From Shewanella litoralis (GTDB lineage Bacteria; Pseudomonadota; Gammaproteobacteria; Enterobacterales; Shewanellaceae), in contig NZ_WSRZ01000009.1 of assembly GCF_009828585.1 (NCBI RefSeq), positions 62,001 through 126,000 of the forward strand: DNA of 64,000 bases, read 5' to 3'. The first letter of the stretch is position 1. Each line of letters opens with the position of its first letter. Below the pieces are notes generated by a model. That model had not been told where the DNA came from, did not search any database, and saw only the letters and a list, made by a program, of their open reading frames with translations. The position numbers and the translations under genes are program-made. Shown here one piece after another: positions 38,732 to 49,024 of the stretch.

Positions 38732-39703
38732 TTATTGGGTTAGGGTGAGTTTATCAATGGTTAACAGGTGATACACGGTTTCAACCACTGCAACGATAAA
38801 GTCGAGATCTAACGTGTCAGCCGTGTCATGTTCAGTGTGGTATTGCGCATGTGGCGGCACGCCAAAATACACCCATTTATAACCCGCTTTATGAAATGGA
38901 TAGTGGTCTGACGCTCTTAACCAATCGGTTTTTTGTAAGCTTCCGCTAAGTAATTTATGGTGATGGGTGCGTATACATAACTGGGTTTGTTGCATCAATT
39001 TGGCTTGAATAAGGTCAAACTGTGTCAAATTTTTTTCCCCTTCCATGTATATTGCTCGGCGGCGATTTGGATGGCCAATCATGTCAAGATTAACGCTGAG
39101 TTCTACCTCTATATTAGGGTCTTGTTGCAATAATTTCACTAGGGCGTAACTGCCAAATAATCCCGGTTCTTCGGCATCGGTGGCGACTATCATCAGGTTA
39201 ATGTCATCAACGGGAGCGTGTTGTTGCCAACGCTCGGCTATCGCCAACATACCTGCCACGCCAGAGGCGTTGTCGTCGGCACCAGGGTAAAATTTACTGC
39301 CTTTTTGGCCTAAATGATCGTAATGGGCGGTAATAATACGCCAACGACGTGAGGGAGTTTTTGCCGCAATAGTGGCGATTAAATTAGTGCCAGTCACTGT
39401 TGAAAATTGATAATCAAAGGTAAAGGGTATGGCAAACTCTGCTTGCCAGGGTTTAAGCCCAAGTTGATTAAAGCGTGCTATCAAAAAATCTTGCGCGGCC
39501 TGTGAGCCTTCAGTAGCGGTTTTGCGCCCTTGAAATTCGGCTGAGGTCAGTTGGAGTATATCTTGGTTGATTTGTTGCTGGGCGTCAGGCCAGGTAGTGA
39601 TGAGCTCAGACGAACACTCAGGCAAGCTTGAGCTGCAGCCGCTGATAAGACTGGCTAATAACAGTAACCCAGCCACTCGATAACACATAAGAGGTTGCAA
39701 CAT
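38732..39703 (-). CDS. M28-family zinc peptidase lipoprotein
   Basis: A 323-residue M28 aminopeptidase-like protein. The N-terminus has a lipobox (SLISGCSSS, Cys near residue 23), so it is probably anchored in the envelope. The co-catalytic zinc ligands fit the family order: H in TAHYDHLG near 127, D in GADDNASGVA near 142, E-E in TDAEEPGLFGSY near 175, D in NLDMIGHP near 205, and H in SDHYPFHKAG near 268. GAGGAG lies nine bases before the ATG. uvrA is 57 bases upstream on the same strand, so they may be co-transcribed. Confidence 0.9.
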   Translation of the reverse strand: MLQPLMCYRVAGLLLLASLISGCSSSLPECSSELITTWPDAQQQINQDILQLTSAEFQGRKTATEGSQAAQDFLIARFNQLGLKPWQAEFAIPFTFDYQFSTVTGTNLIATIAAKTPSRRWRIITAHYDHLGQKGSKFYPGADDNASGVAGMLAIAERWQQHAPVDDINLMIVATDAEEPGLFGSYALVKLLQQDPNIEVELSVNLDMIGHPNRRRAIYMEGEKNLTQFDLIQAKLMQQTQLCIRTHHHKLLSGSLQKTDWLRASDHYPFHKAGYKWVYFGVPPHAQYHTEHDTADTLDLDFIVAVVETVYHLLTIDKLTLTQ

Positions 39704-39760
39704 ATTTGTATTCTCCTCTGGGTGATTAAGTGGCTAGGCCCTAGATTAGCGTTTATCTGG

Positions 39761-42631
39761 TTACGTTTTCGCTTTGGCTTTGGCTTTTTTGGTGCGTTGC
39801 TTATGAATCTCCAGCATCGGCTTTAAAAAACGCGCGGTATGCGACTCAGGGTGCTCGGCGACATCTTCAGGGCTACCGGTGGCTAAAATCATGCCGCCGC
39901 CAGCGCCGCCTTCTGGGCCTAAGTCTACAATCCAGTCTGCGGTTTTTATCACATCTAAATTGTGCTCAATCACCACAACGGTATTGCCATGCGACTTTAA
40001 GCGATGCAGTACATCTAACAATAGTTGAATGTCAGCAAAGTGCAGACCTGTGGTCGGTTCATCTAAAATGTACAAGGTTTTACCCGTGTCGCGTTTAGAT
40101 AACTCTTTTGCCAGCTTAACCCGCTGCGCTTCACCACCAGACAAGGTGGTCGCACTTTGACCTAGACGGATATAAGACAAGCCTACATCCATTAACGTTT
40201 GCAGTTTGCGCGCAATCGATGGAATCGCATCAAAATAGCTGCGGGCATCTTCAACGGTCATTTGCAGCACTTCGTGAATGTTTTTACCTTTGTATTTCAC
40301 TTCTAAGGTTTCGCGGTTATAGCGCTTTCCTTTACATGAGTCACAAGGCACATACACGTCTGGTAAAAAGTGCATCTCCACTTTAATTAAGCCATCACCC
40401 TGACAGGCTTCGCAGCGTCCGCCTTTGACGTTAAACGAGAAGCGGCCTACTTGATAACCACGGGTACGCGACTCTTGCGTGCCGGCAAACAACTCTCGTA
40501 TTGGGGTAAATATACCCGTGTAAGTTGCTGGGTTTGAACGCGGCGTGCGGCCAATAGGGCTTTGGTCGATGTCGACAACTTTGTCGCATTGCTCCATGCC
40601 TTTAATGCTTTTATACGGTGCGGGTTCGTCGACCGTAGCGCCGTTAAGCATGCGATGGGCAATTTTAAAGAAGGTGTCGTTAATTAGGGTCGATTTTCCT
40701 GAGCCTGACACACCAGTAATGCACGTAAATAGACCGATAGGAATGGTTAAATCGACATCCCTTAGGTTGTTACCTGAGGCGCCAAATAGCTCAATGACTT
40801 TTTTAGGGTCAATGGGCGTGCGCTCATCACTGATGTGAATTTGCTTCTTGCCAGAAATATACTGGCCAGTGACCGACTCTTCGCAATTAAGAATGTCATC
40901 TAACGTGCCGTCGCAAATCACTTCGCCGCCGTGTACACCTGCTCCTGGGCCAATGTCGATAACATGATCGGCTAAACGAATGGCGTCTTCGTCGTGCTCA
41001 ACCACAATAACGGTGTTGCCTAGGTCACGTAGGTGAATAAGGGTTTGTAATAAACGTTCGTTGTCGCGTTGATGCAAACCAATGGACGGTTCATCCAATA
41101 CGTACATAACGCCCACAAGCCCGGCACCAATTTGGCTGGCTAAACGAATACGTTGCGCTTCGCCGCCCGATAAGGTTTCGGCTGAGCGCGAGAGGCTTAA
41201 ATAATTGAGGCCAACGTTAACTAAAAAGCCTAAACGTTCGCTGATTTCTTTTAAGATCTTTTCGGCAATTTGCGCCCGCTGGCCTTCAAAGGCGACAGTA
41301 TCAAAGTACGCTTTGGCTTCGCCAATGGACCAGGTGGTTAATTGCGGCAAGTTAAGCTCGCCAATAAACACGTTGCGGGCTTCTTCACGCAGGCGTGAAC
41401 CACCACAGCTATTGCAGGGCTGCATATTAATAAACTTAGACAGCTCGTCGCGCACCGAATTACTTTCTGTTTCGCGGTAGCGGCGGTCCATGTTATTTAA
41501 AATACCTTCAAACGGATGGTTACGTACCACCACGTCACCACGGTCATTGATGTATTTAAAGGCAATATTTTGTTTGCCTGAACCATAGAGGACAATCTTT
41601 TTCACTTTGTCGCTCAGTTCAGCAAAGGGCTTTTCAACATCAAACTTGTAATGTTCTGCTAACGAGCTGAGCATTTGGAAATAGTAAAAATTGCGTCTGT
41701 CCCAGCCTCTTACTGCGCCACCGGCTAATGATAATTCGTCGTTGGTGATCACGCGGTCTGGGTCAAAAAATTGTTGTACGCCTAAACCATCACAGGTTTG
41801 GCACGCGCCCGCCGGATTATTAAATGAGAAAATGCGCGGTTCAAGCTCGGCCATTGAATAACCACAATGCGGACAAGCAAAGTTTGCCGAAAACACTAAT
41901 TCTTCGGTTGTCGAATCGTCCATGCTAGCAATTTTGGCGATACCACCAGACAACTCTAATGCGGTTTCAAATGATTCAGCTAAACGCTGTTTAATGTCTT
42001 CACGCACTTTAAAGCGGTCAACTACCACTTCAATAGTATGTTTAATGTGTAAATCTAAGGTGGGTGGGTCGGTTAAGTCGCACACTTCGCCGTCAATACG
42101 GGCGCGGATGTAACCCTGAGCCGACAAACTTTCAAGCAGTTTAACGTGCTCACCTTTACGATCGTTTACCACTGGTGCCAGCAACATTTGGCGACTGTCT
42201 TGTGGCATGGCCAACACTTTATCGACCATCTGGCTGACCGTTTGTGCCGACAAGGGTAAATTATGGGTTGGGCAACGTGGCTCACCGACTCGGGCAAATA
42301 GCAGGCGCAAATAATCGTAGATTTCGGTAATCGTGCCCACGGTTGAGCGTGGATTATGCGAAGTCGATTTTTGCTCAATTGAAATGGCTGGGCTTAAGCC
42401 TTCGATATGGTCGACATCGGGTTTTTCCATCAAGCTTAAAAACTGGCGCGCATAAGCTGATAAGGATTCGACATAACGACGCTGACCTTCTGCATACAAG
42501 GTATCGAAGGCTAAAGATGATTTTCCGGAACCAGATAATCCTGTAATAACAATAAGTTTGTCACGTGGAATTGTTAGATTGATGTTTTTCAGATTGTGGG
42601 TGCGGGCACCGCGTATTTCAATTTTATCCAT
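39761..42631 (-). CDS. uvrA: excinuclease ABC subunit A
   Basis: UvrA is the DNA damage sensor of nucleotide excision repair. At 956 residues it is slightly longer than in E. coli because of a Lys/Ala-rich tail. Two ATPase modules are present: Walker [13 protein letters not shown] near residue 31 and [12 protein letters not shown] near 650, ABC signatures [12 protein letters not shown] near 500 and [12 protein letters not shown] near 840. Zinc fingers show as CPHCGY...CQTC near 255-285, CNSC near 410 and CEAC...CDSC near 745-770. No canonical CTGT-N8-ACAG LexA box is visible in the 240 bases upstream. Confidence 0.98.
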   Translation of the reverse strand: MDKIEIRGARTHNLKNINLTIPRDKLIVITGLSGSGKSSLAFDTLYAEGQRRYVESLSAYARQFLSLMEKPDVDHIEGLSPAISIEQKSTSHNPRSTVGTITEIYDYLRLLFARVGEPRCPTHNLPLSAQTVSQMVDKVLAMPQDSRQMLLAPVVNDRKGEHVKLLESLSAQGYIRARIDGEVCDLTDPPTLDLHIKHTIEVVVDRFKVREDIKQRLAESFETALELSGGIAKIASMDDSTTEELVFSANFACPHCGYSMAELEPRIFSFNNPAGACQTCDGLGVQQFFDPDRVITNDELSLAGGAVRGWDRRNFYYFQMLSSLAEHYKFDVEKPFAELSDKVKKIVLYGSGKQNIAFKYINDRGDVVVRNHPFEGILNNMDRRYRETESNSVRDELSKFINMQPCNSCGGSRLREEARNVFIGELNLPQLTTWSIGEAKAYFDTVAFEGQRAQIAEKILKEISERLGFLVNVGLNYLSLSRSAETLSGGEAQRIRLASQIGAGLVGVMYVLDEPSIGLHQRDNERLLQTLIHLRDLGNTVIVVEHDEDAIRLADHVIDIGPGAGVHGGEVICDGTLDDILNCEESVTGQYISGKKQIHISDERTPIDPKKVIELFGASGNNLRDVDLTIPIGLFTCITGVSGSGKSTLINDTFFKIAHRMLNGATVDEPAPYKSIKGMEQCDKVVDIDQSPIGRTPRSNPATYTGIFTPIRELFAGTQESRTRGYQVGRFSFNVKGGRCEACQGDGLIKVEMHFLPDVYVPCDSCKGKRYNRETLEVKYKGKNIHEVLQMTVEDARSYFDAIPSIARKLQTLMDVGLSYIRLGQSATTLSGGEAQRVKLAKELSKRDTGKTLYILDEPTTGLHFADIQLLLDVLHRLKSHGNTVVVIEHNLDVIKTADWIVDLGPEGGAGGGMILATGSPEDVAEHPESHTARFLKPMLEIHKQRTKKAKAKAKT

Positions 42632-42802
42632 CTATCTCGCTCTATGACTGGTGTAAACAAAACGATGAACAGTATCGCATAGATATCGAAGTACTTCAGA
42701 TCAATTTTGTTATCAATAATGTTTTGTATACGCCCGTAACAACCAATAAGTTTAGTAAAAGGTAAACTAAATGAAGCATAGGTCGCAAACTACGATTTCC
42801 TT

Positions 42803-42830
42803 TTGAGCTAATTTACGGCGCTGTGATAAT
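42803..42830 (+). promoter_or_regulatory. candidate MFS transporter promoter
   Basis: TTGAGC (42803-42808) and GATAAT (42825-42830) with a 16-base spacer, 47 bases before the chosen ATG. Confidence 0.4.
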
Positions 42831-42877
42831 ATGCTCAGCTAATCATTTTATTGAATCATTTTTCGAAGGGCAATTGC

Positions 42878-44245
42878 ATGGCCGGTAATGGACTGTCAGG
42901 TATAGAGAAAAAAGTCGCTTTTTCGTTAGCCAGTGTGTTTGGTTTACGAATGATGGGGCTGTTTATGATTATGCCAGTCTTCGCATTGTATGGTCAGCAC
43001 CTTGAGGGCTTTTCACCGTTATGGGTGGGTATTGCTATTGGTGCTTATGGACTGACTCAGGCAGTGTTACAAATTCCAATGGGAATTCTGTCAGACAAGT
43101 ATGGCCGCAAACCAATTATTTTAGGCGGTTTGGTATTATTTGCTATTGGCAGCTTAATTGCCGCCTCATCTGATCATATTTATGGCGTGGTTTTTGGCCG
43201 TGCAGTACAAGGTATGGGCGCTATTGCCGCAGCCGTATTAGCATTAGCTGCCGACTTAACCCGCGACGAACAGCGCACCAAGGTCATGGCCGTCATTGGC
43301 ATGTGTATTGGTTTTTCGTTTGCGTTATCGTTATTAGTTGGGCCTATTGTGGCGCAATACATGGGGTTAACAGGCTTGTTTTTATTAACCGCAGTGCTGG
43401 CGGTATTGGGCATGTTAATTGTGCAGTTTTTTGTGCCGAACCCCATCACTCAAGCACCGAAAGGTGACACAGTTGCCACCCCGACTAAATTAAAGCGCAT
43501 GTTGCTAGACCCGCAGCTATTCCGGTTAGACGCGGGGATATTTATTTTGCATTTGGTGTTAACTGCGGTGTTTGTTGCGTTACCGCTAGATTTGGTGGAT
43601 GCCGGTTTAGTCAAAGAAAAGCACTGGATGCTGTACTTCCCAGCCTTTGTTGGCGCATTCTTTTTAATGGTGCCGCTAATCATTATTGGAGTTAAGCGTA
43701 ATAACACCAAAACCATGTTCCAATTTTCATTAGTAATTATGATGTTGTCATTAGCCACCATGGGCATTTTTGCTGACAATATTTGGATGTTAAGTGCTGC
43801 TGTTGTGTTGTTTTTTACCGGCTTTAATTACCTTGAAGCGTCGCTGCCAAGCTTAATTGCTAAGTTTTGCCCCGTGGGTGAAAAAGGCTCTGCAATGGGG
43901 GTGTATTCAACCAGTCAGTTTTTGGGGGCGTTTTGTGGCGGCATGTTAGGCGGCGGTGCTTATCAGTTAGTGGGGGCTTCTGGAGTCTTTTTTGTTGCAC
44001 TAGGGTTAATGTTTTTGTGGTTGCTGTTAACCTTTGGCATGCAAAAGCCTGTATTGCTAAAAAGCTATACCCTTGAAGCCAATATAAAAGATAAAAATGA
44101 TGCTCAGGTGATGGCCACCGAATTATCGCAATTAGCTGGTGTGGTTGAAGCCATTGTGGTGCTTGAAGAGAAGGTCGCTTATTTAAAGGTCGATGATAAA
44201 TTCAATTTAAGCGAAGCCCGAGCTGTGTTAGGCTCTGTACAATAG
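42878..44245 (+). CDS. MFS transporter with C-terminal ferredoxin-like domain (YajR-like)
   Basis: A 455-residue major facilitator with twelve helices, motif A GILSDKYGRKPIILGG near residue 66 and FGRAVQGMGAIAAAV near 105. After the last helix (near 390) a soluble domain of about 65 residues follows, ending VVVLEEKVAYLKVDDKFNLSEARAVLG, resembling the YAM domain of YajR. The substrate is unknown. I chose ATG 42878 (MAGNGLSG) with GAAGGG upstream; the frame is open nine codons earlier without an initiation site. It lies between uvrA and ssb, an arrangement I recall from other Shewanella genomes. Confidence 0.9.
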   Translation: MAGNGLSGIEKKVAFSLASVFGLRMMGLFMIMPVFALYGQHLEGFSPLWVGIAIGAYGLTQAVLQIPMGILSDKYGRKPIILGGLVLFAIGSLIAASSDHIYGVVFGRAVQGMGAIAAAVLALAADLTRDEQRTKVMAVIGMCIGFSFALSLLVGPIVAQYMGLTGLFLLTAVLAVLGMLIVQFFVPNPITQAPKGDTVATPTKLKRMLLDPQLFRLDAGIFILHLVLTAVFVALPLDLVDAGLVKEKHWMLYFPAFVGAFFLMVPLIIIGVKRNNTKTMFQFSLVIMMLSLATMGIFADNIWMLSAAVVLFFTGFNYLEASLPSLIAKFCPVGEKGSAMGVYSTSQFLGAFCGGMLGGGAYQLVGASGVFFVALGLMFLWLLLTFGMQKPVLLKSYTLEANIKDKNDAQVMATELSQLAGVVEAIVVLEEKVAYLKVDDKFNLSEARAVLGSVQ

Positions 44246-44310
44246 ATCGTGTAGATCATTTCGTTTAGAATTCAGATAAAGTAAATAGATAAGAATCTCA
44301 GGAGATTTCG

Positions 44311-45024
44311 ATGGCTAGTCGTGGTGTAAATAAAGTGATTTTGGTCGGTAACTTAGGTAAAGATCCTGAGGTTCGTTACATGCCAAACGGCAACGCCGTA
44401 GCCAACTTTACAATAGCGACAAGTGAGTCGTGGAAAGACCAACAAGGTCAAGTGCAAGAACGCACTGAATGGCACAACATTGTAATGTATCGTCGCCTTG
44501 CTGAAATTGCGGGTGAGTATTTAAAGAAAGGCTCTAAAGTTTATCTTGAAGGTAAATTGCAAACCAGTAAGTGGCAAGACCAGGCTACCGGTCAAGACCG
44601 TTACAAAACCGAAATCAATGCGATGGAAATGCAAATGTTAGACGGTCGCAACTCGGGTGATAACGCAGGCGGTCAAGGTCAATATAATCAAAATACCCCA
44701 AACGCTTATAACTCAAATCAAGGACAGCCAGCTCGCCAAGAGCCTGCTGCAGCGCCTCAGCAACGTGCACCTCAGTACAACAACCAGGCTGCACCTGCTG
44801 GCAATAGCAATACTTACCAGGGCCAGCCTAATGCGGGTCAACAAGGTGGTTATCAGCAACCAGCCCCAGCACAGCAAGCTCCTGCTTATGCGCCTAAGCC
44901 TGCAGCGGCTCCACAAGGTAACTTCCAACCACAAAATGCACCGGCTCAACGCCCAGCGCCACAGCCTGCACAAAACTTCACTCCAGATTTGGATGAAGGT
45001 TGGGATGACGATATTCCGTTCTAG
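44311..45024 (+). CDS. ssb: single-stranded DNA-binding protein
   Basis: A 237-residue SSB. The OB-fold is residues 1-112 or so ([53 protein letters not shown]). A long Gln/Asn/Pro/Ala linker follows, about 110 residues and longer than the E. coli one. The acidic tip DDDIPF is intact and would recruit replication and repair proteins. AGGAG lies eight bases before the ATG. Beside uvrA, though the MFS gene separates them here. Confidence 0.97.
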   Translation: MASRGVNKVILVGNLGKDPEVRYMPNGNAVANFTIATSESWKDQQGQVQERTEWHNIVMYRRLAEIAGEYLKKGSKVYLEGKLQTSKWQDQATGQDRYKTEINAMEMQMLDGRNSGDNAGGQGQYNQNTPNAYNSNQGQPARQEPAAAPQQRAPQYNNQAAPAGNSNTYQGQPNAGQQGGYQQPAPAQQAPAYAPKPAAAPQGNFQPQNAPAQRPAPQPAQNFTPDLDEGWDDDIPF

Positions 45025-45049
45025 CCCGGAACTTAGTGCAACGAATTAA

Positions 45050-45083
45050 CAAAAAGCCCTGGCAGCAATGTCAGGGCTTTTTT
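45050..45083. terminator. bidirectional terminator between ssb and hmp
   Basis: AAAAGCCCTG and CAGGGCTTTT arms around GCAGCAATGT, A5 before and T6 after. It serves both converging genes. Confidence 0.85.
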
Positions 45084-45115
45084 GATCTCTCGTCGCTCAG
45101 TTCAAGGGTTGATGC

Positions 45116-46297
45116 TTAAGCGGTTAATGATTCTGCCGGGCCAAAGAATTCATAATGAATCTGGCTTGCTGGTACACCCAGGCTGGTGGCGATAGCTAAA
45201 GCGGCTTTCATAAAGCCAATAGGGCCGAGGACATATAGTTCTACATCGCGGTTTGCTGGCAATTGCGCTTCGATGAATGAAGCATCAATAAAGCCTGTTG
45301 CATGTGGTTGGCAGTGTGCTTGTGGCTGGCTGTAAATGTATAGCGGTTTGATATTGTTGTTGGCTGCGGCAAGTGTATCTACATGCTGTTTAAAGGCATG
45401 TACGTCGCTGTTAATCGCGGCATGAATAAAGCGAATGTCACGGCCAGAACCTGCTGCAGTATTGAGCATGCTGATGGCGGGTGTAATACCGACGCCGCCA
45501 GTGAGCAGCACTAATGGTTTAGCATTTTTACGTAAGGTAAAGTCACCACTTGGTGCGCGTAACTTTATTTTGTCACCGAGCTGAATATTATTGTGTAAAT
45601 GGTTTGAAACCACACCATTAGGCTCTCGTTTAACACTGATTCTTAGGTAATCTTTGCCTGCGGCATCTGACAAGCTGTAGTTACGACGCATTGCTACACC
45701 ATCGATATCGTCAAATACGATGGTTAAAAATTGTCCTGCTTCAAAATCGGGTAAGCCTTGGTTATCAAAAGGCTGAAAGTAAAATGAGGTGATAACCGAG
45801 CTTTCATCTTCACGCTTCACTAAAATGAACTCACGCTCGCCGCGCCAGCCACCTGATTTTTGTTCATTCTCAGTGTAAATAGACTCTTCTGCGGCAATTA
45901 AAATATTAGCCAATTGGCTGTATGCTTTGGCCCAGGCATCAATCACTTCGTCTGTTGCCGCGTCACCTAAAACGGTTTTAATGGCTTGCAATAAACAGCT
46001 GCCAACTGCGTCGTATTGCTCAGGTAAAATGCCTAATGCAGTGTGTTTTTGAACAATTTTACTTACGGCGTCACTTAAATTACCCAGTTCATCAATATTG
46101 GCGCCATAGGCAATCACTGCGTTCGCTAACGCTTTCGGTTGGGTGCCTTTGCCTTGGTTAGTTTGATTAAAATAAGGTAACACTTCAGGGTGTTGAGCAA
46201 ACAATAAAGGATAAAAATGGCTGGTTATGTCATTAGCATAAATTTGTAATGCCGGTACGGTGGCTTTAATAATTTGAACAGTTGCAGCGTCTAACAT
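45116..46297 (-). CDS. hmp: flavohaemoprotein, nitric oxide dioxygenase
   Basis: Hmp oxidises NO to nitrate with O2 and NAD(P)H. The 393 residues show the globin domain (residues 1-138) with the proximal haem ligand H85 in VQKHTALGI, and Y29 and Q53 of the distal pocket. The FAD domain has RRNYSLSDAAG near 198, and the NAD domain has GGVGITPAISMLN near 270. AAAGGA lies eight bases before the ATG. Divergent from norR; a sigma-54-like promoter and three NorR-type sites lie between them, so NO-induced expression is likely. Confidence 0.96.
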   Translation of the reverse strand: MLDAATVQIIKATVPALQIYANDITSHFYPLLFAQHPEVLPYFNQTNQGKGTQPKALANAVIAYGANIDELGNLSDAVSKIVQKHTALGILPEQYDAVGSCLLQAIKTVLGDAATDEVIDAWAKAYSQLANILIAAEESIYTENEQKSGGWRGEREFILVKREDESSVITSFYFQPFDNQGLPDFEAGQFLTIVFDDIDGVAMRRNYSLSDAAGKDYLRISVKREPNGVVSNHLHNNIQLGDKIKLRAPSGDFTLRKNAKPLVLLTGGVGITPAISMLNTAAGSGRDIRFIHAAINSDVHAFKQHVDTLAAANNNIKPLYIYSQPQAHCQPHATGFIDASFIEAQLPANRDVELYVLGPIGFMKAALAIATSLGVPASQIHYEFFGPAESLTA

Positions 46298-46362
46298 CGA
46301 TGAGTCCTTTTGGGCTTAAATGGCGATAAACTTCAATTGTTTATTTGCGATACTCTTGTATT

Positions 46363-46378
46363 ACACATAACGTGCCAA
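46363..46378 (-). promoter_or_regulatory. sigma-54-like promoter facing hmp
   Basis: On the minus strand TTGGCACG (46371-46378) matches the -24 element. The -12 element, after four bases, reads GTGT instead of TTGC, keeping the 10-base GG-to-GT gap but missing the C. It points at hmp, about 65 bases away. Confidence 0.5.
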
Positions 46379-46418
46379 TATTTATGATGTTGATTCATAT
46401 ATTATAATTTCGTAAAGG

Positions 46419-46476
46419 GTTAAATTGACCTAGATCAGCAAATGTGTCAAATTAACCTAAATTGGGTTAATTTGAC
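46419..46476. promoter_or_regulatory. three NorR-type GT-N7-AC binding sites
   Basis: Sites at 46419-46429 (GTTAAATTGAC), 46446-46456 (GTCAAATTAAC) and 46466-46476 (GTTAATTTGAC) all follow GT-N7-AC, the known NorR core. Centres are 27 and 20 bases apart; the second and third face each other as a perfect inverted repeat. They lie just before the norR ATG, upstream of the hmp promoter, at enhancer distance. Confidence 0.65.
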
Positions 46477-46481
46477 TTATT

Positions 46482-48062
46482 ATGAATATTTCTCCTTTCA
46501 TTGATATTGTAGAAGACTTAAATCGCGATCTGGCTAAATCGGAACGTTATTTACGCCTCATTAAAGCGATTCAACGCGCCATTCCTTGTGATGCTGTAGC
46601 GTTATTAAAGCTCAAGCAAGATTACCTAGTGCCAGTCGCTGTGGTTGGGCTCAAGCAAGAAGCACTTGCACGGCAGTTTTCTATTCATCATCATCCGCGA
46701 TTGCAGCAAATACTTGCCAGCCCACACATAACTCGTTTTGATGCCGATTCAAGCCTAGCCGATCCTTATGATGGTTTGGTGGACGACGGCAGTGAGCAAT
46801 TGCACGTACACGACTGTATGGGCTGCACTATTTATGTTGATGGCAAAGTGTGGGGCGTGCTCACCCTAGATGCGATGCAGGCGGGCAGTTTTGATGCACT
46901 TAATCCAACCGAAACCCGAGCATATATTGCAGGGGTAGCCGCAGCGATTAAAACCAGTGAGCATATTGAAGCACTTGAGGCCAAAATTGAGCAAAGCCAT
47001 CAGGTGGCTCAAGCAACCTTAGGCCCTTCAACCATTATAGGTAAGAGCACGGCTATAAACGCATTACAAGCCGATATTGATACCGTCGCCAGCAGTGATT
47101 TGTCGGTGTTGATTACTGGTGAGACCGGCGTGGGTAAAGAGTTAGTCGCGAAGAGTATCCATCAGCATTCACGACGAAACCTGCAGCCTTTAGTACAAAT
47201 CAATTGCGCAGCATTACCTGAAAGTATTGTAGAAAGTGAATTGTTTGGTCATGTTAAAGGGGCTTTTTCTGGGGCGGTGAGTGATCGCTGTGGCCGTTTT
47301 GAACTGGCTGATGGTGGCACGTTATTTTTAGATGAAGTGGGCGAGCTGCCATTAGCGGTACAGGCTAAGTTATTGCGGGCACTGCAAAATGGTGAAATTC
47401 AACGCGTCGGTAGTGACAAGATCATTGTCGTCGATGTTCGGATTGTGGCGGCAACTAATCGTAATTTGCAGCAAGAAGTGAAAGAAGGACGTTTTAGGGC
47501 TGATTTGTATCATCGTTTGAGTGTTTATCCTTTGCCTGTGCCGCCCTTACGCGAACGCGGTAAAGACGTTATTTTACTGGCTGGATATTTCTTAGAAAAA
47601 AGTCAGCATCAATTGGGCGTCGCCAAACTGAGATTACAGCAAACGGCAATCGAACAGCTTATGCAATATGATTGGCCTGGAAATGTACGTGAATTAGAGC
47701 ATCTGTTGAGTCGGGCAGCATTAAGGGCAATAAGCGAGCAAGGTCGTCTTGCTAGCATTATTAGCATTAATTGTGCGCATCTTGGGATAGCGTTTGCTGC
47801 ACATCAACCTGAAGTTACATCAGAGTTAGTTATAACGCATAGCGTTGATAATCCTTCATCAATTGCATTAGCGAATGCCGAAATTTACGGGTTACGCGAT
47901 GCAACCGATGAGTATCAGCGCCAAATTATTCAAGCGATATTAGTTAAAGAACGCGGTAATTTGGCAGCGGTAGCCAGAACGTTAAAACTTGACCGAAGCA
48001 ACCTTATTCGTACCATGCGCCGTTTGGATATAGACCCCAATGCAGGGTTTATGTTGGTATAA
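46482..48062 (+). CDS. norR: NorR, NO-responsive sigma-54-dependent activator
   Basis: A 526-residue enhancer-binding protein with an N-terminal GAF domain (about 1-170) that binds NO through non-haem iron in E. coli, an AAA+ domain and a C-terminal Fis-type helix-turn-helix (GNLAAVARTLKLDRSNLIR). Walker A is GETGVGKE at 213-220. The sigma-54 loop GAFSGA (260-265) is a normal variant of GAFTGA, and Walker B LFLDEVGELP has its Asp. It is divergent from hmp, replacing the norVW arrangement of E. coli. A TATAAT at 46403-46408 may be its own -10; the sites downstream of it suggest autorepression. Confidence 0.95.
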   Translation: MNISPFIDIVEDLNRDLAKSERYLRLIKAIQRAIPCDAVALLKLKQDYLVPVAVVGLKQEALARQFSIHHHPRLQQILASPHITRFDADSSLADPYDGLVDDGSEQLHVHDCMGCTIYVDGKVWGVLTLDAMQAGSFDALNPTETRAYIAGVAAAIKTSEHIEALEAKIEQSHQVAQATLGPSTIIGKSTAINALQADIDTVASSDLSVLITGETGVGKELVAKSIHQHSRRNLQPLVQINCAALPESIVESELFGHVKGAFSGAVSDRCGRFELADGGTLFLDEVGELPLAVQAKLLRALQNGEIQRVGSDKIIVVDVRIVAATNRNLQQEVKEGRFRADLYHRLSVYPLPVPPLRERGKDVILLAGYFLEKSQHQLGVAKLRLQQTAIEQLMQYDWPGNVRELEHLLSRAALRAISEQGRLASIISINCAHLGIAFAAHQPEVTSELVITHSVDNPSSIALANAEIYGLRDATDEYQRQIIQAILVKERGNLAAVARTLKLDRSNLIRTMRRLDIDPNAGFMLV

Positions 48063-48115
48063 ACCCGTGGGGTATAGTGTTCTATACTGGGTATTTAGCC
48101 ATAAATAATGAACGA

Positions 48116-48412
48116 TTAACTCAGTGCACTTTTAATGGTGGTTTTTAAGTTTTGCATAAAGGTTTTAAAGTGCGGCATAAAATCGATAAACAGTGGGTGT
48201 TTACGGTTTTGCATCATTAATGGGCCTAACAAACGTAAACCAACACTTAAGATAGTGGCTTCTGACTCCGGGAGTCCACTGCCTTTTTTAAGATTCTCAA
48301 CGAGCTTAAACAGATCTTCTCGGTCTTGGAATTCAAACTGTAATGGTTGAGCTGCGACGTTATCTGGATTAATTTGCTCGACGGTAATTCGATATTGGTT
48401 TTCTTTGCTCAT
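48116..48412 (-). CDS. DUF3861 protein
   Basis: A 98-residue cytoplasmic protein matching the DUF3861 type as I recall it: MSKENQYRITVEQIN at the start, LQFEFQDREDLFKLVENLKK in the middle and FIDFMPHFKTFMQNLK near the end. Function unknown. AGGAAT lies about seven bases before the ATG. It follows the DUF2798 gene by 42 bases on the same strand and is probably in one transcript with it. Confidence 0.8.
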   Translation of the reverse strand: MSKENQYRITVEQINPDNVAAQPLQFEFQDREDLFKLVENLKKGSGLPESEATILSVGLRLLGPLMMQNRKHPLFIDFMPHFKTFMQNLKTTIKSALS

Positions 48413-48454
48413 GCTGAATTCCTCAATAAGTTTATGGGTAAATAAGTTAACTTT

Positions 48455-48946
48455 TTAAAAATCGTTCAATTTTAGGTTTGATGGTTTGATGGTTAATGAT
48501 GTAATGATCATTAACGTTAAGCCTAATGGCAGCGCGGCGAGTAGCGCATCAAGCCAGTGGCTAAACAGTGCAGAATAACTGTTAAAGCCAATATTATTAA
48601 TCGAAGTCGATAAGGCCATTGCAGACTCCATGGTAACTGCCATAAACAGTCCAATAATAATATTGCGCTTTTTCTCGCTGGTATCAGGTAGCCACTTTTC
48701 AACAATCTGCGTTAACAAAGTCATTAAGATAAATCCCGCAGGCATCACGGTTACCGCCGCAAATAAGAATGATGTTAACCAATCATTGAAAAACGTCTCG
48801 CTATATCCGGTGTTGATATAGGTCATTAAACCAATAAGTGAACCGCCCATGAAGGTCATCATCGCAAACACCACTAGCACTTTATAAATGATCGGGGTTT
48901 TCGTTGAGTCTACTTGGGTTAATGGCATAACGGGTTGTGCATGCAT
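48455..48946 (-). CDS. DUF2798 membrane protein
   Basis: A 163-residue protein with four predicted membrane helices arranged as two similar pairs, typical of DUF2798: IYKVLVVFAMMTFMGGSLIG with WLTSFLFAAVTVMPAGFILM, then NIIIGLFMAVTMESAMAL with HWLDALLAALPLGLTLMIIT. Function unknown. The frame is open up to 49024, but the near-consensus promoter at 48996-49024 would start transcripts downstream of the two earlier ATGs, so I chose 48946 (GAG nine bases upstream). Confidence 0.82.
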   Translation of the reverse strand: MHAQPVMPLTQVDSTKTPIIYKVLVVFAMMTFMGGSLIGLMTYINTGYSETFFNDWLTSFLFAAVTVMPAGFILMTLLTQIVEKWLPDTSEKKRNIIIGLFMAVTMESAMALSTSINNIGFNSYSALFSHWLDALLAALPLGLTLMIITSLTIKPSNLKLNDF

Positions 48947-48995
48947 TTTGTTTCTCAAGTGATTAAAGTGGGAATGAATTAGGTTGATTAAGTCA

Positions 48996-49024
48996 ACTAT
49001 ATTCATTATAGTGGACCATGTCAA
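48996..49024 (-). promoter_or_regulatory. near-consensus promoter for the DUF2798 gene
   Basis: On the minus strand TTGACA (49019-49024) and TATAGT (48996-49001) are separated by 17 bases. It overlaps a palindrome, so it is likely a strong promoter held down by a repressor. Confidence 0.7.

Noticed and set aside
42632-42877. SOS (LexA) box for uvrA
   Set aside because: CTG and CAG triplets occur (near 42647 and 42670) but not at the required CTG-N10-CAG spacing.
46482-48062. NorR GAFSGA as a degenerate sigma-54 loop
   Set aside because: The Thr to Ser change is a common working variant, and Walker A and B are intact.
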